Notes: a model not told the origin generated them from the letters alone. DNA of 64,000 nt from Planctomycetota bacterium (GCA_014238905.1 JABAAE010000005.1:62001-126000); one strand, 5' to 3'. Numbered from the stretch's first letter, positions 43,662-54,026 are shown. Numbers and translations: made by a program.

Positions 43662-46586
43662 ATGAGTCAGTATTTTTCTCAGTCTGATGTTCGGATCAGA
43701 CGCCAGAGCGGTTCGATAATGCGGGCCACCGTTGTGTTAACTCTCCAGCTAATGATGGTTGGCACTTTCATCAATCGGAGTTCCGGGCAAGATGAAATCA
43801 GCCCAGCCGAAATACGTCCCAATGCTGGGCAAGAACTGTCTGGGCAAGAACTGTCTGGGCAAGAACTATTCGCGGTTCGAATATTTCCTCTTTTTAAAAC
43901 CAAATGTTTTCCCTGCCATGGGGACACTGCAGATGACATCAAGGGTGAGCTGGACATGCGGACTCGGCACAGCATGCTCAAGGGCGGGGAATCGGGCAAA
44001 CCTTTGGTGGTTCCTGGTCATCCTCGCCAAGGACAGCTGTTGAACGCCGTCGAGTGGGTAGATTTGGAAATGCCGCCCAAGGAAAATGACCGACTTAACA
44101 AACGGCAGGTCGCAGAGATCAGACGTTGGATTGAACAGGGAGCGGCTTGGCCACAGCCGAAGCAGAGATCTGAAATTCTCGCAGATTATCGCCAACGGAG
44201 TGCTGACAAGGGAATTCGTATCGCAACCAGTGGGGGGACGGATCAACTTTGGACCGATCGGACCTACAACCCCCAAGAGGTTTGGGCATTTCGCCCGATA
44301 GAAAAAGTCGATTTGAAAGAAAACTCGATGGATCCAATCGACGAGTTAATTAATCGACGACATTCGCAGCAAGGTTTGACTGCTGTCGGTCGGGCTCATC
44401 CTGCGACCCTCATCCGGAGAGCGACTTTTGATTTAACGGGTTTGGGGCCAACACCCCAGGAAACAGCGGTTTTCAACCATTCATGGGAGGAAAATCCCGA
44501 TCAGGCTTACGAGGATCTCATTGAACGGCTGTTGGAGAGTCCACGTTATGGTGAACGGTCCGCACAGCATTGGCTGGATGTGGTGCGTTATGCCGACACC
44601 GCTGGTTTCTCCAACGATTACGAAAGATCCAACGCTTGGCGATACCGAGATTACGTGGTCCGCGCCTTCAATAATGACAAACCGTTTAACCGTTTTCTCA
44701 TCGAACAAATCGCAGGTGACGAATTGCCGCAGGCGACGATCGAGTCAAAAATTGCGGTCAGTTTTTTACGAATGGGGCCCTGGGGAACCGCCATGATTCC
44801 CCAAGAGGAAATCCGGCAAATCCTCCGGGACGATATCGTCCATAGTGTGGGGCAAACCTTTTTGGCAATGCCCATGCGTTGTAGTAAATGCCACGACCAC
44901 AAATTTGATCCGGTTCCCACCCGTGACTACTACCGGATGATGTCAATTTTTGCGGGTACACAACCGGCCGAGATTCCAGTGCCTTTTCTAGATGTGGAAA
45001 ATAAAAATGGATTCTCTGAAAACAAGATACTCGTCGAACGACTCCTGGGTTTTGCCAAAACCAAACGCGACGAACTTTACGAAAAACGGGAATCAGCTGC
45101 CAGGCGATGGTACGAGGACCGGCAGCTGGACTATGTTCCTTTTAATAGACGGCGAAAGCTGTCAGAAGGCCAAAAGCCGGCAAGATTTGTCGGACTCAGC
45201 CCAGAAGAACAGGGCCAATTGAAGGTTCGTGAACAGGACGTTTGGATTTGGGAACGCCGTCTTGAACGTTTCCAACCGCTGGTTCAAGGCGTTTATAACG
45301 GACCAGATTTAAGGCTCAATGCGAGAAAGCTCCGCAAACCGGAGAAGCTAAATCGAAACTGGTTACCCACAAGTTTTATTCTCGATGGCGGGGTGTTAGC
45401 TGCCCCAGGGTCGCCCGTTTTCCCAGGTGTCCTCAGCGGAACCGGCATTCCGGCTTGGAAGGAGATTAACAATCTCGAGGCCCCTTCCGGGTCGCAGCAG
45501 CCAGATCGCTACCGGATTCCCAATCAACTGAATGGGCGTCGACTGGCTTTGGCCAGATGGATGGTCCATCAAGATCATCCCCTGACCTCCCGGGTGATTG
45601 TGAATCGAATTTGGCAGCAACATTTTGGCGCGGGGATTGTCTCGACCCCCAATAATTTCGGGGTGAAAGGTGAGAAACCATCCCATCCGGAACTGTTGGA
45701 TTGGTTGGCGATCGATTTCATGAAAAACGGTTGGAAGATTAAGCGATTGCATCGGCAAATCATGCGTTCCCAGGCCTACCAACGATCGGCGATCATGGAT
45801 GTTCAATCGGAAGCCCAGCGTCAAGAGATTGAAAGGGTCGATCCTGAGAATCGTCTGCTCACCAGATTCAACAGCCGCCGCCTGACCGCTGAAGAAATCC
45901 GGGATAACATGCTCTTGGTGACTGGTGAGCTTGAATTTGAGATGGGAGGGGTGCCGGTTTTTCCAGAAATTAACATGGAGGTCGCCTTGCAACCTCGAAT
46001 GATTCAATTCTCGATTGCTCCAGCATACCAACCTTCAAGACTTCCTAAAGATCGTCATCGCAGAACCCTTTACGCGTACCGGGTACGGGGGATGCCGAAT
46101 CCGTTTTTGGAAGTTCTCAACCGTCCTAATCCGAATGAATCCTGCGGCATGAGAGAGGCGGCCACCGTTTCTCCTCAAGCGCTGACGATGATGAACAGTC
46201 ATTCCATGATGGACCGGTCGATTGCGCTGGCGTTAAGGTTGAACCGAGAACGGAAGACCCTGTCGCAACAGGTCGAGCGAGGGTTTGAATTGGCCTTTTC
46301 GCGTGTCCCCACGCAAAGCCAACTTGAAAAAATGAAGCGATATGTATTGAAGATGGATCGCTACCATCAGGATCATCAACCAGAAAAAGAACTTTATCCG
46401 ACGTCCATCACCCGGTCACTTGTCGAGGAGTTGACGGGACAACCCTTTGAATACGAGGAAATACTTCCCGTGTTTGAGGATTATCAAGCGGATAAAAAAC
46501 CCTCCGAAGTCTCTTCTCGGATTCGAGCATTAGCCGATTTTTGTCTGCTGTTATTTAACAGTAATGAGTTTTCCTACGTTTATTAG
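43662..46586 (+). CDS. Planctomycete cytochrome-domain DUF1549/DUF1553 protein (PSD1)
   Basis: 974 aa from ATG at 43662 (or 43719). A signal peptide (VVLTLQLMMVGTF) is followed by GQELS repeats and a c-type heme site CFPCH in a PSCyt1 domain. A DUF1549 domain follows (ATLIRRATFDLTGLGPTP... YGERSAQHWLDVVRYADTAGF), then CSKCHDHKFDP, and a C-terminal DUF1553 domain (ALARWMVHQDHPLTSRVIVNRIWQQHFG). These proteins are planctomycete-enriched, and paired with DUF1501 they are thought to form secreted polysaccharide-degrading complexes; the biochemical role is not established. 48 bases before the DUF1501 gene. Confidence 0.93.
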   Translation: MSQYFSQSDVRIRRQSGSIMRATVVLTLQLMMVGTFINRSSGQDEISPAEIRPNAGQELSGQELSGQELFAVRIFPLFKTKCFPCHGDTADDIKGELDMRTRHSMLKGGESGKPLVVPGHPRQGQLLNAVEWVDLEMPPKENDRLNKRQVAEIRRWIEQGAAWPQPKQRSEILADYRQRSADKGIRIATSGGTDQLWTDRTYNPQEVWAFRPIEKVDLKENSMDPIDELINRRHSQQGLTAVGRAHPATLIRRATFDLTGLGPTPQETAVFNHSWEENPDQAYEDLIERLLESPRYGERSAQHWLDVVRYADTAGFSNDYERSNAWRYRDYVVRAFNNDKPFNRFLIEQIAGDELPQATIESKIAVSFLRMGPWGTAMIPQEEIRQILRDDIVHSVGQTFLAMPMRCSKCHDHKFDPVPTRDYYRMMSIFAGTQPAEIPVPFLDVENKNGFSENKILVERLLGFAKTKRDELYEKRESAARRWYEDRQLDYVPFNRRRKLSEGQKPARFVGLSPEEQGQLKVREQDVWIWERRLERFQPLVQGVYNGPDLRLNARKLRKPEKLNRNWLPTSFILDGGVLAAPGSPVFPGVLSGTGIPAWKEINNLEAPSGSQQPDRYRIPNQLNGRRLALARWMVHQDHPLTSRVIVNRIWQQHFGAGIVSTPNNFGVKGEKPSHPELLDWLAIDFMKNGWKIKRLHRQIMRSQAYQRSAIMDVQSEAQRQEIERVDPENRLLTRFNSRRLTAEEIRDNMLLVTGELEFEMGGVPVFPEINMEVALQPRMIQFSIAPAYQPSRLPKDRHRRTLYAYRVRGMPNPFLEVLNRPNPNESCGMREAATVSPQALTMMNSHSMMDRSIALALRLNRERKTLSQQVERGFELAFSRVPTQSQLEKMKRYVLKMDRYHQDHQPEKELYPTSITRSLVEELTGQPFEYEEILPVFEDYQADKKPSEVSSRIRALADFCLLLFNSNEFSYVY
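43827..43871. repeat. 15-bp in-frame tandem repeat
   Basis: Three copies of gggcaagaactgtct, the last degenerate, encode (GQELS)n directly after the signal peptide of the PSD1 protein. The 15-bp period keeps the frame. Confidence 0.9.
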
Positions 46587-46634
46587 ATGTGCTTTATTTA
46601 AGACTCCAATTTCAAACCATTGGATTGACCCAGT

Positions 46635-48056
46635 ATGAGTTCTGAATCGGTAAACAAACCGTATAACATTGAACCAACCCAAACGGGGCGCCGCGATTTT
46701 CTTTTCGGCCTGGGTTCTTCTTTAGGCGCTGTGGCCCTGACGGATTTATTTTCGCGGGATTTACCCGCGGCCGAAAGAAGCAGATTGGCCATGAAAACGC
46801 CCAAGGCTAAATCGGTGATCATGCTTTTTATGGAGGGAGGGCCCAGTCAGGTTGACACATTCGATCCTAAGCCTGAGCTGAATCGTCAGCATTTGAATGG
46901 ATCCAACCGAACGGATGGATTAGCAACCGGAAAACGATTTTTTGTCGGTAGTCCATTCAAGAGTCGCCGCGTCGGCGATTCAGGGATTGAAATGAGCGAT
47001 CCCTGGCAATATCTGGCAGCTCCAGAGATCGCTGATGAACTCTGTGTTTATCGCGGTTGCCAAGCTGAATCCCTCAACCACCCTGAAGCTCTTTTTCACA
47101 TGAACACCGGGAGCAGACTGGGAGCGGACCCGGCGTTGGGTGCTTGGATGAACTATGGACTGGGAACGCTCAATGAAAATCTGCCTGGTTACATTGTGAT
47201 GACCGAACTCGCCATGCCGCAGGGTGGGGCTGGCAATTGGTCGAGTGGGTTCCTGCCACCTCAATTTCAAGGCACCCGTCTAAGAAGTAAAGGCACACCC
47301 ATCCTTGATCTGATGCCTCCCTCCTATCGAACGCGGCAGCATCAAAGACTCGCCTTGGATCAACTTGAGTTTCTCAATCAGGAACACGCAAAGATGCATC
47401 CCGAACATGCCGATCTAGCGGCCCGAATGGAGTCGTTCGAATTGGCTTTTAGAATGCAGTCGGCCATACCGGAGGTGGTGGATTTATCTCAGGAGTCGGC
47501 TGGGACTGCGGAAATGTACGGATTGAATCGACCAGAAACGAAAGCTTTTGGCAGGCAATGCTTGATGGCGCGAAGAATGGTGGAACAGGGGGTTCGCTTT
47601 GTGCAGGTTTTTTCTGGCGGTTGGGATAGCCACGATTTTTTGGAACGGGGCCATCGGGCACGCATTAACAGCGTCGATCAGCCTATCGCTGCGTTGATTT
47701 CCGACTTGAAAAGGAGAGGGTTGCTGGAAGACACATTGGTGATTTGGTGCGGGGAATTCGGACGGACCCCGGATAATAACTACCGAGGAGGGGAAACAAC
47801 GATTGGTCGGGGTCACAATGTCGATGCCATGTCGATGCTCCTTGTTGGTGGTGGCGTAAAAAAAGGAGCGGTTGTCGGGGCGACCGATGAGGTGGGGGGG
47901 CGAGCTGTTGAGTGCGTTCACCCGATTCGTGATTTACATGTCACCATCCTCAAATTGCTCGGTTTGGATGATAACAAACTGACTTACTACCATGCTGGTC
48001 GGTTTAAGCAGTTGTCCCAGTTCGGAGGGACAGTCATAAAAGAGTTGCTGGCGTAA
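46635..48056 (+). CDS. DUF1501 protein with Tat signal
   Basis: 473 aa. The N-terminus is a Tat signal (TGRRDFLFGLGSSLGAVALTDLF). The DUF1501 core is seen: KSVIMLFMEGGPSQVDTFDPK, HFNTG-type segment FHMNTGSRLGADPALGAWMNYGLG, SGGWDSHDF and CGEFGRTPDNN, with GRGHN. The alkaline-phosphatase-like fold is expected. Paired with the upstream PSD1 gene, as in many planctomycetes. Function biochemically unproven. Confidence 0.93.
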   Translation: MSSESVNKPYNIEPTQTGRRDFLFGLGSSLGAVALTDLFSRDLPAAERSRLAMKTPKAKSVIMLFMEGGPSQVDTFDPKPELNRQHLNGSNRTDGLATGKRFFVGSPFKSRRVGDSGIEMSDPWQYLAAPEIADELCVYRGCQAESLNHPEALFHMNTGSRLGADPALGAWMNYGLGTLNENLPGYIVMTELAMPQGGAGNWSSGFLPPQFQGTRLRSKGTPILDLMPPSYRTRQHQRLALDQLEFLNQEHAKMHPEHADLAARMESFELAFRMQSAIPEVVDLSQESAGTAEMYGLNRPETKAFGRQCLMARRMVEQGVRFVQVFSGGWDSHDFLERGHRARINSVDQPIAALISDLKRRGLLEDTLVIWCGEFGRTPDNNYRGGETTIGRGHNVDAMSMLLVGGGVKKGAVVGATDEVGGRAVECVHPIRDLHVTILKLLGLDDNKLTYYHAGRFKQLSQFGGTVIKELLA

Positions 48057-48287
48057 AGTCCAACGCGTCGACACCTTCGATATCATGACAACGATGTATT
48101 GTGCGGCAAGTTGCATCCGCCCGCCCTTGGACGTGTCTTCATCGCTGATGTCGTCATGGGGGATCGTTGCCGGCCGAGTTGTCGCAGACAAATCATGCAG
48201 CAGGGCCGGCGGTAAACTTCCATGTCGGCAACCCAATGTCGGCGACCGCTGGAGGTTAGGGATCGGGTTGATTTTTTCCGCTGAAAA

Positions 48288-49526
48288 TCAGACTTCCAAA
48301 AATAGCCTGGCGGGTTCTTCGAGAACCTCTTTGATTGTTTTCAAAAACAGTACGGCTTCCCGTCCGTCGACTATTCGATGGTCGTAAGTCAAAGCGACAT
48401 ACATCATGGGTTTGATTACGACCTGTCCATTTTCAGCAATTGGCCGCTCCTGAATCGAGTGCAAACCCAAGATGCCGCTTTGAGGCGGGTTAACGATGGG
48501 TGTGGAGAGCAGAGAACCGTAGACGCCCCCGTTACTGATGGTAAACGTTCCGCCTTCGAGTTCAGCCGGGGTCAATTTGTTACCTTGAGCTTTTTGACCC
48601 AAAACTCCAATTTCCGTTTCAATTTGGGCAAATGAAAGTCCTTCGCAATTTCGAAGGACCGGAACAACGAGTCCCTTTCCGCCACCGATCGCGATCCCGA
48701 TATCCTTGTATTGGCGATACACAATGTCATTTCCGCGGATTTCGGCGTTGATGGCCGGAAAGCGGGATAAAGCCTCTACGACGGCTTTTGCAAAAAACGA
48801 CATAAAGCCGAGCTTTACTCCATGCTTTTCCAGGAATGCCTCCTTATACTTTTTCCGCAGCGACATGACAGGCTCCATGTTGATTTCATTGAACGTGGTC
48901 AATAAAGCTGCTGTCTGCTGAGCCTCTACCAGACGACCGGCGATGGTACGGCGGATCATCGACATCGGTTTGACCTCCTCAGACCGATCACCTGGAATTG
49001 GTCGATTGGTGGTCGCTACCTTGGGCGTTTCGTTTTGAACGGTGGGGGATTTAGATCGGGATTTCGGGGGAACGGTCTGATTTCCTTTTTCGATTCCGTT
49101 CTCTTTGATATAGGCGAGGACGTCTTCTTTTAACAACCTTCCACTGGGGCCAGTCGCTGTGACCTGTTCGGCAGAGAGTTCATATTCGGCCAGGACTCGT
49201 TCGGCGGCTGGCATCACCAGGATGCTGCCATTGGCTTGAACTGTCTCGGCGGGATTCACCGCAGAACCGGTTTTAGCAAGGTCAGGCTGTTCGGATTTTT
49301 CCAGCTTGGCGATTACGTCACCGACCTTGGCGAATTGGCCATCCTGAGCCGAAATGGATTGAACAATTCCCCCTTCTGGCGCGGGAATGACCTGGGAAGC
49401 CTTTTCAGTCTCCACTTCGACCAGGTCTTCGTCGCGAGCAACATAATCACCCTCGGCCTTGAGCCACTGGAGGATCTGAACTTCCTGGATGGATTCGCCG
49501 AGTTCTGGAACCTTGATTTCGATCAT
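48288..49526 (-). CDS. sucB: Dihydrolipoyllysine succinyltransferase (E2o)
   Basis: 412 aa. Lipoyl domain with Lys42 in VETEKASQ, E3-binding domain ([32 protein letters not shown]), then the catalytic domain with [11 protein letters not shown] (His383, Asp387). It transfers succinyl groups from E1o to CoA in the 2-oxoglutarate dehydrogenase complex. Follows sucA by 81 bases. No lpd (E3) gene is in the window. Confidence 0.95.
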   Translation of the reverse strand: MIEIKVPELGESIQEVQILQWLKAEGDYVARDEDLVEVETEKASQVIPAPEGGIVQSISAQDGQFAKVGDVIAKLEKSEQPDLAKTGSAVNPAETVQANGSILVMPAAERVLAEYELSAEQVTATGPSGRLLKEDVLAYIKENGIEKGNQTVPPKSRSKSPTVQNETPKVATTNRPIPGDRSEEVKPMSMIRRTIAGRLVEAQQTAALLTTFNEINMEPVMSLRKKYKEAFLEKHGVKLGFMSFFAKAVVEALSRFPAINAEIRGNDIVYRQYKDIGIAIGGGKGLVVPVLRNCEGLSFAQIETEIGVLGQKAQGNKLTPAELEGGTFTISNGGVYGSLLSTPIVNPPQSGILGLHSIQERPIAENGQVVIKPMMYVALTYDHRIVDGREAVLFLKTIKEVLEEPARLFLEV

Positions 49527-49607
49527 TCTATGTCGCGTATTGGAAAAGGTTAGGGGAGAATGTTAACTAAAAAGGGGCCTTGTTTAGTCCCGTCTCTGTC
49601 GGGTTTA

Positions 49608-52373
49608 TCATGTTAAAAGCGGTTTTTCAATCACCGACAGTGCACGATTGATCAGTTCTTCCTGTTCGAGCTTGTGGGCCTTCTTGGATCCGGTCGAGGG
49701 GCTTGCTGATTCGGGCCGGGAAATCACGTCTATTGGGAATTTTCCAAAAAGGTTATCGCCGAATTGGAACCGAATAAACGGCCATGCCCCCATATTCTTC
49801 GGTTCTTCCTGGACCCAATAAACAGGGGTGCCTTCAGAAATATCCGAAAGTGCGGCTTTTAATTCGGTTGTCGGCTGCGGATAAAGCTGCTCAAGCCGAA
49901 TGATCCTTAGATTTTGTGGAGTTCCGGTTTCCTGGATCGACTTCAACATATCCACACAGATCTTTCCGGTTCCAATGACAACCTTCTCTGGTGGATTTTC
50001 GCCAAGGTCATCCACAAGGATCCTTTGAAAGGTCCCCATGGTAAATTCCTCAATTTCCGAAGCGACCAGCGGTTCACGCAACAAGCTTTTTGGCGTGAAC
50101 ACGACCAACGGTTTTCTCCAGTTTCGCTTTACCTGACGGCGGAGAAGGTGAAAATGCTGTGCGGCGGTGGTGGGGATGCAAATTTGCATATTGTGCTCGG
50201 CGCTAAGCAATAGAAACCGTTCAATTCGGGCGCTGCTATGCTCCGGACCGGCTCCTTCGAATCCGTGGGGTAGGAGCATGACAAGTCCGCTTAAACGATC
50301 CCATTTGTCTTCTGCGCTGGCAATAAACTGATCGACAATCACCTGACCGGCATTCCAGAAGTCGCCGAACTGCGCTTCCCAGAGAACGAGTTTGTCCGGA
50401 CTATCCAGGCTGTACCCATAGTCGAAGCCCAAAACGCCCGTTTCACTCAAGGGGCTATTGATCATTTCGACCTTGGCCTGATCCTCCGAGAGAAACTGCA
50501 GCGAACAAAATCGTCCGCCGGTTTCGGCATCGGCCAACACAGCATGACGTTGGCTGAACGTGCCCCGTCCACAATCCTGACCAGAAAATCGTACGGCATG
50601 CCCTTCGACGGCTAAGCTACCTAGAGCGGCCAGTTCGGCGGTCGCCCAATCGACCGGTCGCTCCCCTTTGGACATCTCGCGACGATGTTGCATCAGGCGG
50701 GTCAGTTTTGAATTTAGCTTGAATTCGGCGGGAGTGGATGCTATCCCGTTGATGATTTCCGCTATCCGGCTTCCCTCAACGCCCGTATCAAGGTCGTCGT
50801 CAAAGCGTTCAGGACCTCCGTAAAAGCCTTCCCAGACTCCACCCATGGTTTGTTTGTCGCTGGTGTACTGGGATTTTTTTGCATTGTCAAACTCTTTGTC
50901 GAGTTGCTGCTTTCGTCGTTCAGCAATACTGTCAGCTTCCTCGAGGGTAATTCCGTCCATTTTGAGCAAGCGTTTAATGTAGCCATCCCGAACGGTGGGT
51001 CGAGATTCTATTTGTCGATACATCACAGGCTGGGTAAACCGTGGTTCATCGCTCTCGTTATGTCCCAGCCTACGATAGCAATACATATCAACGACGACGT
51101 CACGATGGAATTCTCGCCTAAATTCCATTGCTAACTCAACAACTTGAGCAACGGCTTCTGGGTCTTCACCATTGACATGAAAAATCGGAATTTGCAACAT
51201 CTTCGCAACGTCACTGGCGTACGTTGAGGAACGCCCTTCATCGGCTGGGGTGGTAAAACCGATCTGGTTGTTAACGATGACATGGAGCGTGCCACCGGTA
51301 GTGTATCCCGGCAGTTCACTCATGTTGAGGGTTTCCTGGACAACCCCTTCGCCGGCAAAAGCTGCGTCTCCATGGATCAGGCAGGTCATCGTTTCAGAAC
51401 GCTCCTGATCACCGTGACGATCCTGCTTTGCTCGACACCGTCCTAAGGCGACCGGGTTTACAAACTCTAGATGACTGGGGTTAAAACAGAGGGAAAGGTG
51501 GACGTTCTGATTGGTGGATGTCGTCCAATCACTACTGTGGCCCAAGTGATAGAGCACATCGCCTGCGCCTCGATGCGCCTCCGGATCCGGATCGTCGAAT
51601 GTCCAAAAAATGTTTTCGGCTCGTTTGCCCATGATATTAGCTAATACATTAAGCCGGCCGCGGTGAGCCATCCCGATCACCATGTTTTTGATGCCATGGT
51701 CTCCTGCCTTTTCGAGGGTCAAGTCGAGCAATGGGATCAGGCTCTCGGCACCTTCGAGGGAAAACGTTTTCGCGCCCACGAACTTTCGCCGCACGAACTC
51801 TTCATAAATCACCGCGTCGGTCAGACGGGTAAGAATTCGGATCTGGCGTTCGCGTGAAAGCTCGAAGCGGTTCTCGGTTCCCTCCATTCGCTGTTGCAAC
51901 CAATCGCGGACGTGGTGATCGTCAATGTGCATAAATTGCACGCCTATATATCGACAATAGGTCGACCGCATTTGCTGCAGAATATCTTCCAGGGTACGAG
52001 AATTGGTTCCATTGATCGTCCGTGTCGAAAAACTCTTTTCCATGTCTTGCGGAAGGAGTCCATAAAACTCCGGTGTCAATTCGGGCGTATCGACGTCCTT
52101 TAGTCGAAGAGGATCGATCCGGGCTGCCAGATGGCCTCGAACGCGGAAACCACGTACCAGTTGATCGACTCGGTCCTGTAGTTGGGCAAATCCAAGCGAA
52201 TTAGAAGACTTGGCGGCAGGTCCCGGAGCACTGGTCTGTTTTCCATTTTGGGAGGAGGGCGCCTTTTGAAGGAGCTCTGAAAAATAGTTTTGCCAATCCA
52301 CTGACACACTGGCAGGATCGTCAAGAAACTGATTTAGAAGTTCCTCAACATAGTCGCTACTGAAAACGTTCAT
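49608..52373 (-). CDS. sucA: 2-oxoglutarate dehydrogenase E1
   Basis: 921 aa. N-terminal VEELLNQFLDDPASV segment, TPP-binding motif GDAAFAGEGVVQETLNMS, GMAHRGRLNVLANIMGK, and a C-terminal transketolase domain (EAQFGDFWNAGQVIVDQFIASAEDKWDR, LMLLPHGFEGAGPEHSSAR) typical of OdhA/SucA. It decarboxylates 2-oxoglutarate in the TCA cycle. Its start overlaps the small upstream gene by ATGA. Confidence 0.97.
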   Translation of the reverse strand: MNVFSSDYVEELLNQFLDDPASVSVDWQNYFSELLQKAPSSQNGKQTSAPGPAAKSSNSLGFAQLQDRVDQLVRGFRVRGHLAARIDPLRLKDVDTPELTPEFYGLLPQDMEKSFSTRTINGTNSRTLEDILQQMRSTYCRYIGVQFMHIDDHHVRDWLQQRMEGTENRFELSRERQIRILTRLTDAVIYEEFVRRKFVGAKTFSLEGAESLIPLLDLTLEKAGDHGIKNMVIGMAHRGRLNVLANIMGKRAENIFWTFDDPDPEAHRGAGDVLYHLGHSSDWTTSTNQNVHLSLCFNPSHLEFVNPVALGRCRAKQDRHGDQERSETMTCLIHGDAAFAGEGVVQETLNMSELPGYTTGGTLHVIVNNQIGFTTPADEGRSSTYASDVAKMLQIPIFHVNGEDPEAVAQVVELAMEFRREFHRDVVVDMYCYRRLGHNESDEPRFTQPVMYRQIESRPTVRDGYIKRLLKMDGITLEEADSIAERRKQQLDKEFDNAKKSQYTSDKQTMGGVWEGFYGGPERFDDDLDTGVEGSRIAEIINGIASTPAEFKLNSKLTRLMQHRREMSKGERPVDWATAELAALGSLAVEGHAVRFSGQDCGRGTFSQRHAVLADAETGGRFCSLQFLSEDQAKVEMINSPLSETGVLGFDYGYSLDSPDKLVLWEAQFGDFWNAGQVIVDQFIASAEDKWDRLSGLVMLLPHGFEGAGPEHSSARIERFLLLSAEHNMQICIPTTAAQHFHLLRRQVKRNWRKPLVVFTPKSLLREPLVASEIEEFTMGTFQRILVDDLGENPPEKVVIGTGKICVDMLKSIQETGTPQNLRIIRLEQLYPQPTTELKAALSDISEGTPVYWVQEEPKNMGAWPFIRFQFGDNLFGKFPIDVISRPESASPSTGSKKAHKLEQEELINRALSVIEKPLLT

Positions 52374-52777
52374 TCAATCTTGGTCGCTAAAAGGGTCCCT
52401 CGAACCGGAAATGATCCGACCGAGCGAAAATAGGTGTCAGGCAGGCTTCGCCCACCCGATTCAGGCAAGTCTATGGCAAACAAAAAGGTGGACCGGCGCT
52501 GAATCCGAAGGAATTCCGTTGGCAACACCTGACCAAGATTGAATATAACCCTCTTAACGATTATTTCGAATCCGTTTGCCGTTTCTTTTTCAAAAAATAC
52601 CACCGCCCGATTGGATGACTCATGGCGATTTCCAAAGAGACCGGTCTTGGCAGGGTCCCTGTGGCCGTCGTTGAGGAATTCCCTAGCGAAATCGCCGAAA
52701 CCGATGGAACACTGGTATCCTGCGGCCTTGCCCGCCATTTCGCAGCGTTTTCCCTTCACACCAGTGAGGCCATCCAT
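52370..52777 (-). CDS. Hypothetical protein coupled to sucA
   Basis: 135 aa, unrecognised. The stop overlaps the sucA start by ATGA and composition is protein-like (FNLGQVLPTEFLRIQRRSTFLFAIDLP). The start ATG (52777) lies inside a 16-bp repeat; an internal ATG at residue 14 is an alternative. No membrane segment. Strand and coupling favour a real gene, but conservation is unknown. Confidence 0.5.
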   Translation of the reverse strand: MDGLTGVKGKRCEMAGKAAGYQCSIGFGDFAREFLNDGHRDPAKTGLFGNRHESSNRAVVFFEKETANGFEIIVKRVIFNLGQVLPTEFLRIQRRSTFLFAIDLPESGGRSLPDTYFRSVGSFPVRGTLLATKIE

Positions 52778-52805
52778 TAGTAAGGTAATCCATTAGTAAG
52801 GTAAT
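52774..52805. repeat. 16-bp tandem duplication at a start codon
   Basis: Two perfect copies of ccattagtaaggtaat plus a partial third (ccat). On the minus strand every copy supplies an ATG, and the last is the start of the small gene before sucA. The 16-bp period is not a multiple of three. Confidence 0.88.
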
Positions 52806-53126
52806 CCATCCACGATCATCATCTGTTGGATCGTCCAGGGGAATGGTTAAGCCGCCGGGTCACCGAAAAACCCCTGAAACACGAAGGAATTTAGTCTGGA
52901 TGCCCCTCGTTCCCGATTTAGGTGATCGATCGCTGTTTGGCGAGGCAATTGAACTTGCTCATCTTTGCCGGAGCCCGAGAAAACTCCTTCAGTCGTTACA
53001 TACCTATTAGCATAGCGAACAAATCCAGATTTTATGTCCAGTAGATGCTGACCGGCTGCATTCTGCGCTTAAAGGTTTGACTGCACTCTCTCTGCCCTCC
53101 TGAAACCCCTGACCTAGTTTCTGAAA
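52778..53126. other. Divergent intergenic region, 349 bases
   Basis: Between the sucA-coupled gene (minus) and the NodB-like gene (plus). It holds the 16-bp repeat at its left end. Promoters for both sides must lie here, but none is clear. Confidence 0.5.
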
Positions 53127-54026
53127 ATGTCGGCTTTTCGAACTTTGTTAACCCGCAGCTATGCCATGGCAACGACCCCGGTCCGCTGGATATGGGCAAC
53201 ATCGGCTAAAGCATCTAATCGCTACCCAATCGTTGTGCTGAATTATCATCGGGTAAGTGATACCTCGCCTGGCGAAAAAACGATTGCCACCGCTGATTTT
53301 TCCAGGCAACTAGAGTGGCTAAGTAAGAATTTCGACATGGTTTCCCTCCAAGAGGTTCAAAAACGGATAAATGGCGGAATCGACCGACCCACCGCCGCGA
53401 TCACGTTTGATGGTGGGTACGCAGATAATTCACTAATGGCTTTGCCCTTGTTGGTCAAGCAACAGATTCCTGCCACCTATTTCGTTAACAGCGAGTCGGT
53501 TTTGAGAGATAAGGAACTACCGTCGGATTCGTCTGATCATCAATCCCTGCAGGGGAACGGAATTGAATCGTTGCAATTGCTGGAACAATCGGGAATTGAA
53601 ATTGGTTCGCAAGGAAAGTCACTTACGGATTTGGGGAAGGTGAACGCCCCGGAAACGCTGTTCGAGGAAGTTGTTGATGCCCGGGATGAATTAGAGACCT
53701 ACCTGGAAAAACCTATTCGATATTTTTCGTTTCCTTTGGGTACGCATGAATCCCTTAATGACGAAGTTTTTAGACTGGCGAAAAGGTTTGGCTTCGACGG
53801 CGTCTGTTCCGCCTATGGCGGATACAACGAGATTGGTGGAGACAGTTTTCACCTGCATCGAATACCTGCGGATCCCTGTTTTGATCGGTTTCGCTGCGGG
53901 ACTTCGCTGGATCCCAGGATGTCGTTCCGAAGACGATACCCAACCCCTGACCTGATGCGAATTACCAACGAACGGGAACGTCGCAAGGAGGTTCGCAGCG
54001 AGATTAGGTCGTCCGAAATCGGCTGA
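53127..54026 (+). CDS. NodB-like polysaccharide-deacetylase-fold protein, metal site lost
   Basis: 299 aa. NodB-homology fold: VVLNYHRVSD, ITFDGGYADN, YFVNSESV, ISFPLGTHESLND-type segment (FSFPLGTHESLNDEVF). The catalytic/metal motif TFDDG reads TFDGG (Asp95 kept, second Asp replaced by Gly96), and the two metal His of the SHTxxH motif are Gln162 and Leu166 (GSQGKSL). Metal-dependent deacetylation is therefore unlikely. Possibly a carbohydrate-binding or regulatory pseudoenzyme. No clear signal peptide. Confidence 0.75.
   Translation: MSAFRTLLTRSYAMATTPVRWIWATSAKASNRYPIVVLNYHRVSDTSPGEKTIATADFSRQLEWLSKNFDMVSLQEVQKRINGGIDRPTAAITFDGGYADNSLMALPLLVKQQIPATYFVNSESVLRDKELPSDSSDHQSLQGNGIESLQLLEQSGIEIGSQGKSLTDLGKVNAPETLFEEVVDARDELETYLEKPIRYFSFPLGTHESLNDEVFRLAKRFGFDGVCSAYGGYNEIGGDSFHLHRIPADPCFDRFRCGTSLDPRMSFRRRYPTPDLMRITNERERRKEVRSEIRSSEIG

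Noticed and set aside
47934..48236. 100-aa minus-strand frame after the DUF1501 gene
   Set aside because: It overlaps the DUF1501 coding end on the other strand and has no recognisable features.
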